In this document: positions 1 through 12,900 of the stretch, in pieces
Layout: each line of letters starts with the position of its first letter
Numbering within the stretch: the stretch's first letter is position 1
Source of the DNA: Viola odorata
Lineage: Eukaryota > Streptophyta > Magnoliopsida > Malpighiales > Violaceae
Direction: 5' to 3'
NCBI GenBank assembly: GCA_963691705.1
Contig: OY829537.1
Span: 53,172,304 to 53,236,303, forward strand
Length of the DNA stretch: 64,000 nucleotides
Notes under the pieces: generated by a model
Told to the model about the DNA's origin: nothing
The model's database searches: none
Seen by the model: only the letters and a program-made list of their open reading frames with translations
Position numbers and translations under genes: made by a program

Positions 1-92
1 GGTAGAGCAGGTGTTTTGTACGCAACTATTGGTAGCAAAGTGAAGATTTGATGCATAACATATCTTAACTAGATACTACGTGGCATATAATT

Positions 93-430
93 TTTAATTT
101 TTTTTAAATAAGCTGAAGACTTTATTCATAGCCATAAGAATTATGGCTGAAAGAAGAGGGAGGTAGAATATACAAACAAGTCATAAGGCTGCAACCAAAC
201 CCCAGCAGAGAGGAATGCCAGATACCCTTAAAAAATCTATGAGTTGCAAGCTAAATAGAACTCTCGAAAACCTGCTCTACTGAGCATTTATTCCCCAATT
301 CAGCAGCCAAGTTGGAGCTGCTATTATCATGTCTAAGCTGTAAGGAAATTTGTTGTCCTTACTTCTTAGCCATCTGTGCCAAACCGCATAAATGTTGTGG
401 ATCGTACTCCTTTGATTCCAAACTCCTTGA
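93..430 (-). mobile_element. 5'-truncated LINE, 3' end only
   Basis: The minus strand encodes a short C-terminal stretch (motifs VWHRW and MIIAAPTW) followed by a stop, a short 3' UTR and an A-rich tail near 93-106. It resembles the end of the large LINE at 36858-42423 (motifs SWHRW and MIISSAWL), so it is an older truncated copy of a related L1-type LINE. The 9-bp direct repeat CATATAATT at 84-92 and 431-439 fits a target-site duplication and defines both ends. It has no coding capacity. Loss of the 5' end is typical of incomplete reverse transcription. Confidence 0.72.
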
Positions 431-439
431 CATATAATT

Positions 440-1490
440 GACAAGTCAACATTTTCAATCGGTGAAAAAAATTATAGGGAACAACTTAACCGATAAATCC
501 ATACTATATATGCAGATTAGATTAAATAAAATGGTCTTAGGGATGAAAATATCTATACATGACATACAGTATGACTCTCAGAAATAATCCCCATACTCTA
601 ATCCGCCTCAAGCAAAAACCAAATTAAGCGAAAACAAAAGGTCACATTAGTAGATTTTTAGAGGGAAAAGTCGGTACTGATATGAACCGGACACACCGGT
701 CGGTATTTGATCGGTATGACTGAGATAGAATGAGATACAAAGTGAGATGAAACAAAATATCTTCTATCTCATTTTTGATATTGATATAAGATATATTGGA
801 AGAGTAGTGCTATACATACTAACAAATTCTATAAACTATTCATAGTAACTATTATGTCAAAATGAGTTGTATACATTAATTCACTTGATGGTTCCTTCAG
901 TTAAAGTATACAATTTAGATTTTGACACATATTAATATGAAAAGTTAATAAGATTTATTTATACGTGAAACATTTTCAATATCAAAAATACCGATCGTTA
1001 TGGAATGAGATTGACAACACCAATCCTCGTACTAAACCAACTCATTATGACCCTTCATTTAGGACTCTTCACTCTACCAAGACATTAAATAATGGTAGAA
1101 TTGTAAAGTGAATAAAACCCATTCCCTAAAATTCACCAAGTGACGACTACTATTTTAAAACAATTTTTTTCTCTAAAAATGTCCACCATTTTGAGAGGGT
1201 GGAAGTACTCACTATTATTAACTATTTTGAGAGGGAGTACTCACTATTATTAATTCTTAGTGCGTATTGGCCCCGCATTTATGTGCTTAGCTTTAAAGTT
1301 AAGTAGATAAAAGCAGTAATAAGGTATTTGGTCAAGGTGTCTGCTTTTAGTTATTTAACTTTTAACAAAAATGGACTGCTTTTTTATTATAATTTAACCC
1401 ACTTAAATGGAAGACTACTTATTTGTATTATAAAATAAAAATATATTTATTTTAAATACAAATTTATTTTAAATATTTTAAATATTAACA
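440..1490. other. Intergenic, no gene seen
   Basis: AT-rich sequence with short stop-rich frames. Nothing recognisable as coding or as a transposon terminus was found. Confidence 0.6.
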
Positions 1491-1497
1491 TAAGATG

Positions 1498-2035
1498 TAG
1501 GGTCTGTTTGGCGTTCCGGTTCTAGTCCGAAAAGTGTTGTGGCAAAAGTGTTGTGGGAAAAATACTTCTGGAAAAGCTAGTGTGTTGTTTGGTAAACATT
1601 TCTTAAAAGTGTTGTGGGAAACAAGAAGTTGTTTTTGGTGTTTGGTAAAATTATAAAAATGAAATAGTTGGAGTATAAAACCCATTTTTAAAAAAATAAT
1701 AAAAATAGAAAAAGTGGATCTAGAATTACTTATCTTGAGATGAAGATTTTATTGTGGTAGTTTTTAATTTATTTTGTTCTATTATATAAAAAAAATGAAA
1801 TTAAAATGAAAAAAAAAATAAGAGAGAGGGTGCAAACGCAGCAAGCAACGCGTTTGCCACTGGAGGAATTTTTTACAGTGAGGAAAACCAAGCATTTGCA
1901 AGAAACAAACCCAACCTAGGAAGCCAGCTTTCTAAAAAGTTAGGTTAAACCCTTAACCCCAAACACCTTAACTCAGCTTTTGCAACTCAACCCAACCCAA
2001 CCCAACCCAACTTTGAACCCCAAACACTATCGTAG
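1498..2035. mobile_element. Possible hAT-type MITE
   Basis: The left end reads TAGGGTCTGTTTGG. The reverse complement of the right end reads TAGTGTTTGGGGTT. Both resemble hAT MITE termini, and the interior is non-coding. No convincing 8-bp target duplication was found, so the call is tentative. The minus-strand ORF inside looks accidental. Confidence 0.3.
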
Positions 2036-2067
2036 TAACTTACTATTAGTACATGTACTTATTTTTT

Positions 2068-2924
2068 GGCTTAATGACTTCAAACCCCCCTGTACTTTAA
2101 TATTTTATTTAATTACCCCTATGTACTAATTGTTTGTTTACTAACCCCATGTACTCAGTCTTTTTTGTTTAATTGCCCTTTGTATTAATTGTTTGTTTAA
2201 TAACCCCCTTGTACTTATTTTTTTGGCTTAGTGACTTATAACCCCCCTATATTCACACCATTAAAAAGATGTCGTTTTGATGTATTTTTTTTCCATTTCC
2301 ATTTATTATTAACTTATTATTTTTCCCCTTCTTATTAAACATCTATCGAATATATAGCTAAAACATTTTCCACTGGTATAAACTTAATGAAATAGACCAT
2401 GTAATTTTAAAATTAAATTATAAAAAAAATTGGAGTAAAATTTTAATTTTTTCGTTAAATATGAAAAAATGACCATTTTACCCTTATTAAAAATCTCACA
2501 AGATTATAGCTAGTTTTTTTTCCCATTGGGTATAACCTGTCAAAATGTACTCTTGACCTTTAATAATAATTCAATTATGAAATTTTTTGGAGTGAAATTT
2601 TTATTTTTTATTAAATATGACAAAATGACCATCAAAACGGCGTCGTTTTGAGGAAAAAATTAATTAACGTCGTTTGATGGTATAAAAATGACGTCGTTTT
2701 GATTCGTTAGATTGAAAAAATGTTGATCTGACGCTATCGAGGTAAAATTGTGCTGACGTGGTGAATATTTTTTAGCGAAAATATGACAAATTAGCATTCT
2801 GTAACGATAGGGGGGTAATTAAACAAAAAATATTAAGTACAGGGGGTTATTAAACAAACAATTAGTACAGGGGGGTAATTAAATAAAACATTAAAGTATA
2901 GAGGGGTTTTAAGTCATTAAGCCC
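2068..2924. mobile_element. Non-autonomous Mutator-like element with long TIRs
   Basis: Terminal inverted repeats of roughly 130 bp begin GGCTTAATGACTT on the left and GGGCTTAATGACTT on the reverse complement of the right. They continue through blocks such as TTATTTAATTACCCC and GTACTAATTGTTTGTTTA. The flanks are TTATTTTTT (2059-2067) and TTATTTCTT (2925-2933), a 9-bp duplication with one mismatch, as expected for Mutator-like elements. There is no transposase. A second TIR-like start (GGCTTAGTGACTTATAACC, near 2225) lies inside the left arm, and several ACGTCGTTTT motifs lie in the interior. Confidence 0.72.
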
Positions 2925-3039
2925 TTATTTCTTACAAAAGATAGATCTTATATTTTTACAATTTTAATGTTATAAATTAGTACTAACAACATTTGGATTA
3001 AAAGATTCAACGAACTTATGACTTTAAAGATCAATTCAT

Positions 3040-3107
3040 TCAACTACCGAATTTTGGGGTATTCCGACCGAATTTTGCCGTCGAAAAATGACAGTTTTTT
3101 TGTAGTG
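3040..3107 (-). mobile_element. CACTA-type transposon terminus (fragment)
   Basis: On the minus strand this starts CACTACAAAAAAACTGTC, the classic terminus of plant CACTA (EnSpm) elements, followed by a sub-terminal CGGTCGG-like stretch. The opposite end and a 3-bp target duplication were not found, so it is a fragment or a diverged MITE. Confidence 0.4.
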
Positions 3108-3658
3108 AAAACAATTCACAACTTAGTAGTTTCTAACTAAATAATTTACTTGTTTCATTTCACAACACAATGAAACATAACAGTCAAAGCACAACGCACC
3201 AAAGCACAGAGCATAGCACAACACAAACACGCCCTTAGTATGACAACCAAATTAAACAAAAGGAAGGAAAGGAAAGGAAAAGAATGGAATGAAAATTTTA
3301 TAATTTTCCAATTGTATGGGAATACATTAGACAATAGAAAGGGAAATGGATGGAAAGAAGGAAACTAAATAGCTCAATTTTCCTCATAACTTAAAAAAAA
3401 AAATCATGCCATAAGTGAGAGTAAAGGGAAGAAAATTAAACTTTTTATTAATGTGTTTCTATATTAACCTTCTAAAATGCATTTTAAATAATCCATCGAT
3501 TAAACATAATGGTAAAATCACTCCTTATTTTCCTCTTATTTCCTCTCCTCTAAAACTTGTTGCAATAACACCCAAAAAAAATCCATTCTATACCATTCCA
3601 TTTTTTCCACAAATAATTTCCTTTATTTTCCTTTGTCAAATTAGCTGCAATACTAGGT

Positions 3659-4992
3659 AGCGTTTGGTTCACGGAATGCTACTTTTCCTTTTGGAATCAC
3701 TATCCCGGGAGAGTGATACCTGAGATTAATTACCTTTTTGTGTTTGGCTGGGATGTAAGATTCCCGTAAAAGTAATATTCTTGTGTTTGTTTTGTACTTG
3801 GGAATCCTAAATGAAAGTAAGGCAAATTACTATTTTATCATTTTTTTCATATTTGTGTCTTTGTTATCTTATTCATTGTAGACGTCTGATTATTCTTTTC
3901 TATATATACTTTATTATGAACTTTCTCTCTATTTAACTATCTATCTTTCAACAATCAAAATATCAAATGAGTTTTCAAACTCTTCATTACTGCAAAGGGT
4001 TGGTTGATCGGTGGATTAAGAAATTTAGCTTTATGAACCTTCTTTATCCAACCTTCTGAATATATATGCTCTGTCCTTACTCTTCTATTTTTTCTTACTA
4101 GCAAGTTTGCTTTGTGGCTATGATTTTTTGCAGGTTAAAAACATGACAAATGACATAACCTTCATATTAGAGTCCTTAAAAATTATAGCAACGTAATTTT
4201 CTTTTCAGAAGGATAGTAAATATGTTTGAATTATATCACTAGGGTGAAAAATCACACCGGTGGCTAATGTACGTAATAATCTTCCTCGAATAATAGAAGA
4301 TATGTTTGAATTACACCACCTGGCGAAAAATCATATCGAGGTCAAGGTATAATGTAATCTTCTTTTAAAAAAAAATTGAAAATACTTCTAAACTTTATTA
4401 AAACAAATGATTTTTTTAGCCCAAAAGTATAACACTTTAATTAATCTAGTCCCTAAATTATAACACTTAGTTTAATTTAATCCTTATACCGGCTAAGGTT
4501 GATAACGTAGCGATTTTGTGCCCATATGGCATGCCACGAGTTTTTTAAAAAAAATTTGATTTTTTTCTCAAACTTAAAAAATGTATCATAAATTTTTAAA
4601 CAAATTAAAAATTGTACCAAAACTTTAAAAAAGAATCTGAAACATAAAAATGGAGAAATTCTAGAAAAATTTTAAAAATTAAATATTAAAAAAATATGAA
4701 ACTAAAAAAACAACACATATAGAAAAAAGTTTAAAAAAAATACTAAAAAAATTGGGAACTAAAATTAAGAGAGAAAGGAAGAAGTTTTTTTTTCCTTTCT
4801 TATAATAATGCTAGTTTGAAGAGACAAATATGTAATTTAAACAAAAAACTAACTTTTTTCTGTATCAAGGAATCACTTTCCCCACTCTCTAGTCTAAGAA
4901 TCATTCTTCTCAATTTTTAGGAAAGTGAGGGAAGAGGTCAAGGAAAGTTGGATTTCGGAAATTCAACTTTTTTTATTGCAACCAAATGCAAT
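3659..4992. mobile_element. Possible hAT-like non-coding element
   Basis: The left end begins CGTTTGGTTCACGGAA, and the right end read in reverse gives GCATTTGGTTGCAA. Loosely matching sub-terminal blocks follow (CTTTTCC..GGAAT). The interior is AT-rich and non-coding. The ends are too diverged for a firm call, and no target duplication was seen. Confidence 0.25.
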
Positions 4993-5049
4993 AAAACTCA
5001 AAATTTTAAATTTTTGAATCATATTTTTTTTTAATTCTGCTAACCAAAT

Positions 5050-5603
5050 ATTATTAAATGTAAGTGTCAGTGTAGTACCCATAGAGACTTCTAATGCGGC
5101 GGAAATCTTAGTGACTGCTTGATCATTCTAAAATTTGTAAATTTTGTAGCAGAAGATGGAGTTAGTCGGTTTATGGGCGAAGCCTTGGTTCTTGGTTGTT
5201 GTGCACATGTTAGTTAATGAGTTGTTACTCACGTTGCCCGTAAGAATCGCACATGATATAGCTAATCCAACTTTACTATCATTACTATTCATCAATGCCA
5301 AACTTCTTTTGCTCATCTACTAATCTGTTGCTACCTGCACTGCATGCTTTTGTAAATTAACGTTTTATTACTTAACTTTCTGAAATAGTAAATAAATTAA
5401 AAATTATATTTTTTTAAGTGTAATTTTTAATTTATTCATTTTTTATAATATAATTATAATAATATCATTATACTAAATTAATTAGTTGAGTAAAAAAACT
5501 AAGATAAAATGTAAAAGTGGTAATTATGACTCAAAATGACAGTTCATTTGAATTAAATTTTCAGTAGAAAAATGACAATTATTAAAGACCAGAGAGAGTA
5601 CTA
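5050..5603. other. Intergenic, no gene seen
   Basis: AT-rich spacer. Its right edge (5521-5603) resembles the sub-terminal part of a Stowaway-like MITE but has no clear partner. Confidence 0.5.
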
Positions 5604-5839
5604 CTCCCTCCGTCCCATATTAATTGCCATTTGTCACTATTCCGGCCACCTTGTAAAACAGCCGGAATAGTAACTATATGATCTCGAAAAAGTCCGAATT
5701 TTTTTTACAACGTATATTAATCATTTATGTAAGTTGAAAAAAAAATTCAAAATTTTTCAAGATCATATAGTTACTATTCCGATCGCCTTGAAATGCGTGC
5801 TGGAATAGTAAAATGACAGTTATTAGAGTTTAGAGGGAG
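5604..5839. mobile_element. Stowaway-type MITE (Tc1/mariner)
   Basis: The left terminus is CTCCCTCCGTCCC and the right terminus reverse-complements to CTCCCTCTAAACTC. The element is flanked by TA on both sides (5602-5603, 5840-5841), the hallmark of Tc1/mariner insertion. The interior has a second internal inverted repeat around ACTATATGATCT, so the transcript could fold. It sits about 580 bp upstream of the NAC start codon. Confidence 0.75.
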
Positions 5840-6316
5840 TATAATATATGTTCCTCTAATAGAATTAAAAAATAAGAAAAGATTAGTGAGTATTAATTGT
5901 CGCGTAATCCGGTGTTGTTTTATGGGCGGTTCGGTGGGGCCCACGCGGCCAGGCTTTTGGGAGAGGGAGAGAGAGGTCCTCTGATTTTTGTTAGTTTGCA
6001 AGCAGACAAAAGCAGAGAAGCTTCTTCTCCCCCGCTGTTGGTTTTCACACAATCCCTTACACATCGAATCTTCAAAAGCCAAACCAAAACCAATTTTTAT
6101 TGCAATTAATAATCATATATTCATATTTAAACTAAAAAATTAGCAGAATTAATTAGTATTTTATCACATGTCTAGAAGGTGTGTTATGGACGGGAGAATT
6201 ACTGAAAAAAATGTTATACATAAGCTAACAGCCGCAATGGCAATCGTGTAACTTTGTAGGATTTGGAGGGCCATTTCCCTGTTTTTTGGCACTTTTTTGT
6301 AGTGCACAACAGTGGC

Positions 6317-6324
6317 CTATATAG
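6317..6324 (+). promoter_or_regulatory. TATA-like box of the NAC gene
   Basis: CTATATAG lies about 95 bp upstream of the NAC ATG at 6417. This gives a 5' UTR of roughly 65 bp that contains no upstream ATG. Inferred from spacing only. Confidence 0.45.
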
Positions 6325-6416
6325 TTCAGTGTTGCACAAGCCTGTGTTGTTTACTACATCTTCTATTCTCTGTTCTGTTCTTTCTTCTTTGTATTTCTCC
6401 ATATCTGTATAACCCA

Positions 6417-9400
6417 ATGGCACCCATGAGTCTACCCCCCGGATTCCGGTTCCATCCGACCGATGAGGAGCTCGTTGCCTACTATCTCGATCGGAAAATC
6501 ACAGGCCGCACCATTGAGCTGGAAATCATTCCAGAAATTGATCTCTACAAATGTGAGCCTTGGGATTTACCAGGTATGTATAAAACTGTTATGTTTAGCA
6601 GAAAGTACTATTTAACTACGCTTTCATCATTTTTGTACATATATGGTTTTTAATTCATTAGATAAATGAAATAGTTAGTGATGTTGTATAATATATGATG
6701 TGATGTGTTGAACGTACAGAGAAATCATTTCTACCCAGTAAAGACATGGAGTGGTACTTCTATAGCCCGAGGGATAAGAAATATCCGAACGGGTCGAGAA
6801 CTAACCGGGCAACAAAGGCTGGTTACTGGAAGGCGACAGGGAAAGATAGAGCAGTGCATTCCCAGAAGCGGCCCGTGGGGATGAAGAAGACATTGGTGTA
6901 CTATAGAGGTAGAGCTCCTCATGGCATTCGAACCAATTGGGTGATGCACGAGTATCGCTTGACCGATTCATTATGTGCCAATCCATCATCAAGTTTAATG
7001 GTATATGTCATTTTCTTATTCCTACTTCTCATTTTTCTTTTTGGTTTGTTCAATGGAAAATAGGGTATATTAACATTAGTAACTAAATGAAAACAAAAGG
7101 GAATATCGTACTTTTATGTGTGTTTATCATATGAAAAGGACAAGGAAATAATATGGTCCAATGTTAGTGGTGATCACAAGGAACAATACAAGAAGGAAAC
7201 CCTAGAAGCAATGTGAAGTAATGTAAGGATGTTTCTAAAAACAATGTGAATGCTTATGTAGTATGTAATTAACAATCAATGCTGTAAGTTCTCAATGGCA
7301 AAGGTATCTTAGCATTTTTAAGACTCGAAAGGTTTGAAGATCTCTTAAAAAGTTAGAGGTTCAGTCGTCATAAGTGGAGGCGGTTATTGATGGATGAGTG
7401 AGGTAGGGTGACACTGGCATGCAAAGTGAAGAAAACTAGAATAGACGACACATCAAATCTGATCACGATTAGGTCAACATTATCAAGATTATGACCATGA
7501 AATTAAGATTGTTCTCTGTCTCAAGACTTTCATTAGTTTCGATCTTTGTTTCTTGTTTCTTGCGCGTATTTAAATTTCTTGTGTATGTATATAGATATAT
7601 AATCAAACAACTTTTGCATAATGTGCAGGATTCATATGCATTGTGTCGTGTTTTCAAAAAAACGATATTACAAGTTTCCAAGACAAAAGAAGGCAGAAAT
7701 GAGACTGAGGAACAACTATCAGGAGATATTAGTGACAAAACAGGAAAAGAAATGGAAGAGGACCAGATTTTCAACAATAATATTAAGGATCATTCAAAAA
7801 TCCCATCCGATACATCTTCGTCAGATGTTACTCAAGGATCGACGCCTATCGAAACTGGTGGCGTAACTGATGATTTACAGCCCGCTTTTGCCTCCTCTGA
7901 CGAATTTGAAGCTAATAGTTCTGCAGCCAACTTTTTCTCTCTTGGTCTAGACTTCTCCTCTAATCTAATCCAGGTAATTATGTAGTGCCTTCCTTTTTCC
8001 GTGCTCTCCCCGACATGGTTTGTTCTTCCATAACATAAATTTAAGTTAAAAATATATAATTTTTTTATTATTGGACCATAAATCAATTTAAATATAATTA
8101 CTTGACATTATAGGACTTAATCAGTTGCTAATTCTTCTACACAAAGAAACAAGGAAAAAACATCACGAACTATTGTGTGGGCCATACCCAGAATCATACA
8201 GAGTTGTGGTCATCATAATTGAGTTATCTTTTTATCATCGATCATATCATGATCATCTCTTTTGAAAGCATTCCATTTCCAGACAGACATATTCCACTTT
8301 AATTTATTCTTGTTCATCACTAATTAATCACTCACAAAAGCCTTCACCTTCATCAATCTGCTAATTAAATGAACACATAGTTATTACACATTTCTCATTG
8401 CACAGTGCATTATTAAATTATTACAGATTCAATAATAAGTATAGTTCAGACTTAAAATATCATAAAATATAATGAAAGTACAAAATTGCTAGATGAAAGT
8501 ACAAAATTGCGGGCCAGTGAGATGGAAAATGGACCGCAAAACAAGCCTTTGGGTTGTCTTTTGATTTGATCTTGTATTTTTATTCTTTTTAAAGGAAAAC
8601 GAGACTCACCATCACCATCACCATCACTATCCATCTTTTTCTAAATTAAAGCTCTCTTCTCATCAACTCGTCTTCTTTTCTTTCCTCTTTTCTTTTCGTT
8701 TCTTTTTCATCAACTCCTTTGCTTTCTTTTGACTGACTCAAAACTATATATCATTCAAAATTCAAGCATCTTTCTAATCTCAAGTCTCACCAACTCAGCC
8801 ATCTCCATTACCAATGAAATGTGTTTTCTTCCCCCATTCTCTCTTTTCCTCACATTCTATCTAATCAAAGACCAAAATGTGAATCCTCAAGTTTGACAAG
8901 TGATAAATATGTTATGATATTTTCAATTTATTTTACCAAAAATAAATAAATAAATCCATATGTGGTTATACCAATAACTTGTGTTTTTAAACTATGAGAA
9001 CTTAATTAATGACATTTTAAAATGCACGCCGTTTACTGTTTGAGCACGTATATTAATCCTTAACGTACGTCCGAGAAAAAGTAAGGGGTAAAATTATCTC
9101 AAATAGTGAATCATCTGGCCTCTTTAATATGCGTGCCCAAATAATAAAAAATAAATATTATTCATTCAGTCTCATATTACTCGTCATTTTAATAAATTTT
9201 CTTTTTTTTATCGTAATATCGGCTATGTGGGTGCAGGAAATGGAGATTCCAAATTACTTGAGCTTGCAATATCAAATTCCTTACCCACCATTACAGCTAG
9301 AAGATTTCCCTCAAATAAACATACCGGAAACAAAGGCGTCGTCAAAGCCTGATCAGATTATGGACGTGGATTATATGATGTATAAAGATTGCATGACTGG

Positions 9401-9479
9401 AACTCTAGAAGAGATCTTCTCCTTATGTTCCTCTCATCAAGACACCAACACCATCTCCCTCTCCATGCAAGATCAATGA
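6417..9479 (+). CDS. NAC-domain transcription factor (NAC045/NAC086-like)
   Basis: A plant-specific DNA-binding transcription factor expected to act in the nucleus. Four exons join in frame: 6417-6573, 6720-7000, 7629-7973 and 9237-9479, giving 341 codons. All introns start GT and end AG. The NAC domain spans residues about 6-157: subdomain A has [14 protein letters not shown], the DNA-contact region has WKATGKDR (residues 89-96), then WVMHEYRL and, across the exon 2/3 junction, YALCRVFKK. The C-terminal half is acidic and Ser/Thr-rich, as expected for an activation region, and ends with a conserved-looking [12 protein letters not shown] block. The domain resembles Arabidopsis NAC045/NAC086, which control phloem sieve-element maturation; that role is inferred by family only. 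The start was chosen because the domain begins directly after it and upstream codons in frame are non-conserved. No transmembrane tail is seen. Confidence 0.92.
7974..9236 (+). other. NAC intron 3 (1.26 kb)
   Basis: A long, AT-rich intron between the GT at 7974 and the AG at 9235-9236. It contains a CACCAT-type microsatellite and no foreign coding sequence. The minus-strand ORF at 8452-8634 is produced by the microsatellite and is not a gene. Confidence 0.8.
8606..8632. repeat. CACCAT/CATCAC microsatellite
   Basis: About four tandem copies of a 6-bp unit within NAC intron 3. A possible length-polymorphic marker. Confidence 0.7.
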
Positions 9480-10471
9480 TCATTTAATGAGAGTATACTT
9501 TAATTAACAGTAACTTCACCAATTAACAAAAAAAAAATTGAAGGATAATTCATTTCTTACCTATATAATATATTACATAGTTTAATATCTTCTCAAATTC
9601 GTTTGACACAATGAATACTCAAAGAAAATTGTGTTGGATCGGCAACATCAAAACCAAGAAGTGGGATTATTTGTCAACCACTACATGGATGATACTCTCA
9701 AGGTTGTATCTTTGTATTTCATTATGTAATCATGTCATGTCTGATGATCATGCCATTACTTCCAATTTTTTTTTTCCCCTTTTCATTTTGGTTTTTCACT
9801 TTTCTTTAGTTCGATATGGAGTATAGAGTATACACAGTGGTCAGGGTCAATTTTGAAAACAAATTAAATGTGATAAGCATTTTGTACTATTATGATGATT
9901 GCTTTCTTAAATTAAATGTTGCATCATTACTATCTATTCAATAATTAAATTTTATAATTATAAAATCATTAATTAGCTATTAAATATATTTAATAACATC
10001 ACAACTCAAATAACGATATTATAACCACCTCAGTAAAATTTCCCCTTATAATATAATCATATACTCATTGTTTTGCATTGAATTCAACAATTCATGCTTT
10101 TGTGTCTTGTGTTACGTTTGCTTTTTTAAAGCTAACAAGTATCCTTTGATTATTATTTTCATTATTAGGTAAATTACATCTGATAACTAAGATTCTCTTG
10201 TAAGCAAATTAATTTTAAAAAGAAAATAAGGTCTAATTAATTTTAAAAGGGAAACGTGGTAATTAACTTTAGCTAGTGATTTCTTTTTTTAGAATGAACT
10301 AACAACGTTTATGATATTAATAGAAAATAACAGTATTCCAAATTCTATTATTATATAAAAATGAATCCTTTAGTTATTGGATAGAGATTTTATAATATGA
10401 TCACAGCTATGAAACAATAAAAAATTTAAAGTTATTGAAATATATCATCTGATTTAAAACCTTGTAATATA
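9480..10471. other. NAC 3' flank, no gene seen
   Basis: 3' UTR and AT-rich spacer downstream of the NAC stop. Only short ORFs without recognisable domains are present. Confidence 0.6.
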
Positions 10472-10730
10472 CTCCCTCTGAACTCTAATAATTGTCACTT
10501 TCCTACGAATTTTATTGTTCATAATACTTGTCATTTTATGCATTTCGAAACATATATTTTGTGCAAATGACAATTTTTTTTTATGGATCAACCCAATTTG
10601 ATGATGGTGTGGTAATTTGAGTGAAAATTAGGAATAAAAATGAAACAATATGGAATAAAATAAGATCAAAGATCATTGTCCTGCGAATTTATACTATTTC
10701 AGAAAGTCAATCATTGGAGTCCGGAGGGAG
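10472..10730. mobile_element. Stowaway-type MITE
   Basis: The termini are CTCCCTCTGAACTC on the left and GAGTCCGGAGGGAG on the right, flanked by TA on both sides (10470-10471, 10731-10732). Non-coding. Same superfamily as the copy at 5604-5839 but with a different interior. Confidence 0.75.
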
Positions 10731-10899
10731 TATATACAAATGTTCTTGTCACATATAAACCTTGTTTAGTTCTAATATATGATTGAGTACGGAATCCTAT
10801 ATTTTTATCGTCTATTTCCTTGGAATTTAGATAGTAAATCTATCGATTTTATCCGATTTTCTTCATTTTTGCCGTGAATAGCATAAAGAGCAACTTAAC

Positions 10900-12900
10900 A
10901 TGGAAAATAACAAAAAAAGGCTGAAAAGCAGCAGAGGATCATCCAGACTAGTTTCTAGCCGAGAGCCAATTTACTCCAGAACCACCATTCTTAACCAAGA
11001 CAAATTATTACTGGGCCAAATCCTAGCTGCAGGCTCTAAGATTGGCGCACTTGTTACTTGGCAACATCCATGCTACGGGAGTAGTTGGGACGACCTGCGA
11101 AAGACTTTATTCATCAGTAGTAGCTCTTTTCTATTAGGTGTCTACATTTAGGATATATAAGATCAAAATAATTTCTTAATTAAAATATATTTTTGTAATT
11201 ATCATCTTTGATAAAGATAAGGGCAGCAACTAGACTATGTAAGTTTCTCTCCTGTTAGTTTTCCCGATCTGATTTTGTTACGCAACTTTTCTCTGTGAAG
11301 AACACAGATTGTTATTTTTATGAAACTAATTTCCATATTTTCTTCAAGAATGTTGATGTCTACCTAAATCTCTTGTTCCTAATAAGAGCAGTAGGTTATG
11401 GTTTTTGTTCTTTTGTGAGATCTAAATGTCATTATAGTTGCTATACTTGCATTCATGAGTGTTCTGCATTAATAAGATTGCTTTTCATGTTAGGTTTAGA
11501 TTTGGCCAATCCAACTCGTTCTTTATGGGGAGGGTAGACCTTGAATCTGGATAGATAAAAGCAGACAACTAGTCTCATGAAGGTTAGAGAAAATAAGTGA
11601 TATAATTTCAGACCCGATTGACAACCGAGGAGCTCGGATTAAGAGTTGTCTTCCCCTTTTCTTCATCGATCAATTTAGTAAACCCTTTAACCAGCAAGGT
11701 GAATTTTATAATTGCATCCATGGATTTGTGAATGAGGAGAATCTAGGCTCCTCTTGGTATTTGAAAGCTTTTGCTTACTATCCTCTTATTTTTTAGATTA
11801 ATCCTGCTTATCGAGAGCTCACTGGAAACCCTGATGTAATTTTTGACACTAAGTTGACCAAGGCACATGAATTGTCTGACCCTGCCTTGAGAATCCTCCA
11901 TCGGTTCGTATCCATTACTTCGTCGAAAAAGGCATACAACTATAGACAGTTGTCCACTTAAGAGTTGTTCCTTTTATGGTTTATGCATAAAGGGTAAAGG
12001 CTCAACTTAGGATTCTGGCTTGCCCTTGAGATATAGTCTATGATTGCTAATAACAGATGCCCATTTTAGGATCTCTGATTACTTTATTGGATGTTAATAG
12101 CATGAAATTTGATGTGTCTTCTTGCAACCTCTTTTCTCCTATTGATTTTAAAGTACTTAATGTTAGAACCCTTGATGGAATGAGTTTATTTCACTTAAAG
12201 AAAGGTGTTTTGTATTTTAGTGCAGGCTATAGAGACCCTAAAGATCGAATCCACAATAATAAGAATGGAAGCAAGTATTGATTCCTTAATCTTGCTACAG
12301 ATGGCCCTATTCTGCCGGCTATCCCACATTTTGCTAGTATATCTATATTGGCACTACTGCAAAAATCAAAAAGGACCTGTACACTCTAGCTCTTGCACAA
12401 ACAAGAACCACTGAGCTTGTCAGGTCCATCCTGCCCTTGTTTCAAAGTATTGTTGCCCAATTGGCATAGAGGAACCCTTCTTCTGTCAGCTTTTGATTCC
12501 ATGTCTTGCCCTCGCAGCTACTATTGTATATAAGTCCCTTGTAGTTTCTTTCCTTTTTCTTTTTCATTTCTAGCTTTTTGCGATTGTTCTTGCCTTTTTC
12601 CACATTGAGGAAAATGTGTTACTCAATGTGGTATAGGATGTTTTTCATGTTTTGTGTTTTTAGGTAACTTTTTAAATTTTTAGTATTTTTCATAATTTTT
12701 AGGACTTCTTGATTTTTAGTTTGTTAGTTGTATGCTTTGTTTGATTGTGTTTGTGATGAAAATCCACACTGTCATTGTTTTTAAACTTTTCTTGATAAAG
12801 TATGCTCGACATTAAGCATGAGCATTTGTATAACTATATGACATCTATGGATTTTCCTACTGCTCTTATATCCAATTGCTTGCCCATAGTCTAAAGAAAT
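10900..12900 (+). pseudogene. Decayed Athila-like retrotransposon region
   Basis: Plus-strand frames broken by stops show short coding-like blocks, for example around 11820-11960 (LTGNPDVIF, ALRILHRFV) and 12057-12400. Near 12600-12645 is a motif of the type ACATTGAGGAAAATGTG followed by TATAGGATG, resembling the post-coding region of Athila elements; a reverse-strand relative lies at 18270-18300. No LTR pair could be delimited. I infer a very old Athila-type remnant. The 83-codon ORF at 10900-11151 is not recognisable. Confidence 0.35.

Noticed and set aside
5774..6109. Overlapping ORFs on both strands upstream of the NAC gene
   Set aside because: They overlap a Stowaway end and the promoter, with no conserved features.
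7491..7628. Upstream extension of the third NAC exon frame
   Set aside because: The extension lies in intron 2; the AG at 7627-7628 joins the conserved YALCRVFKK block in phase.
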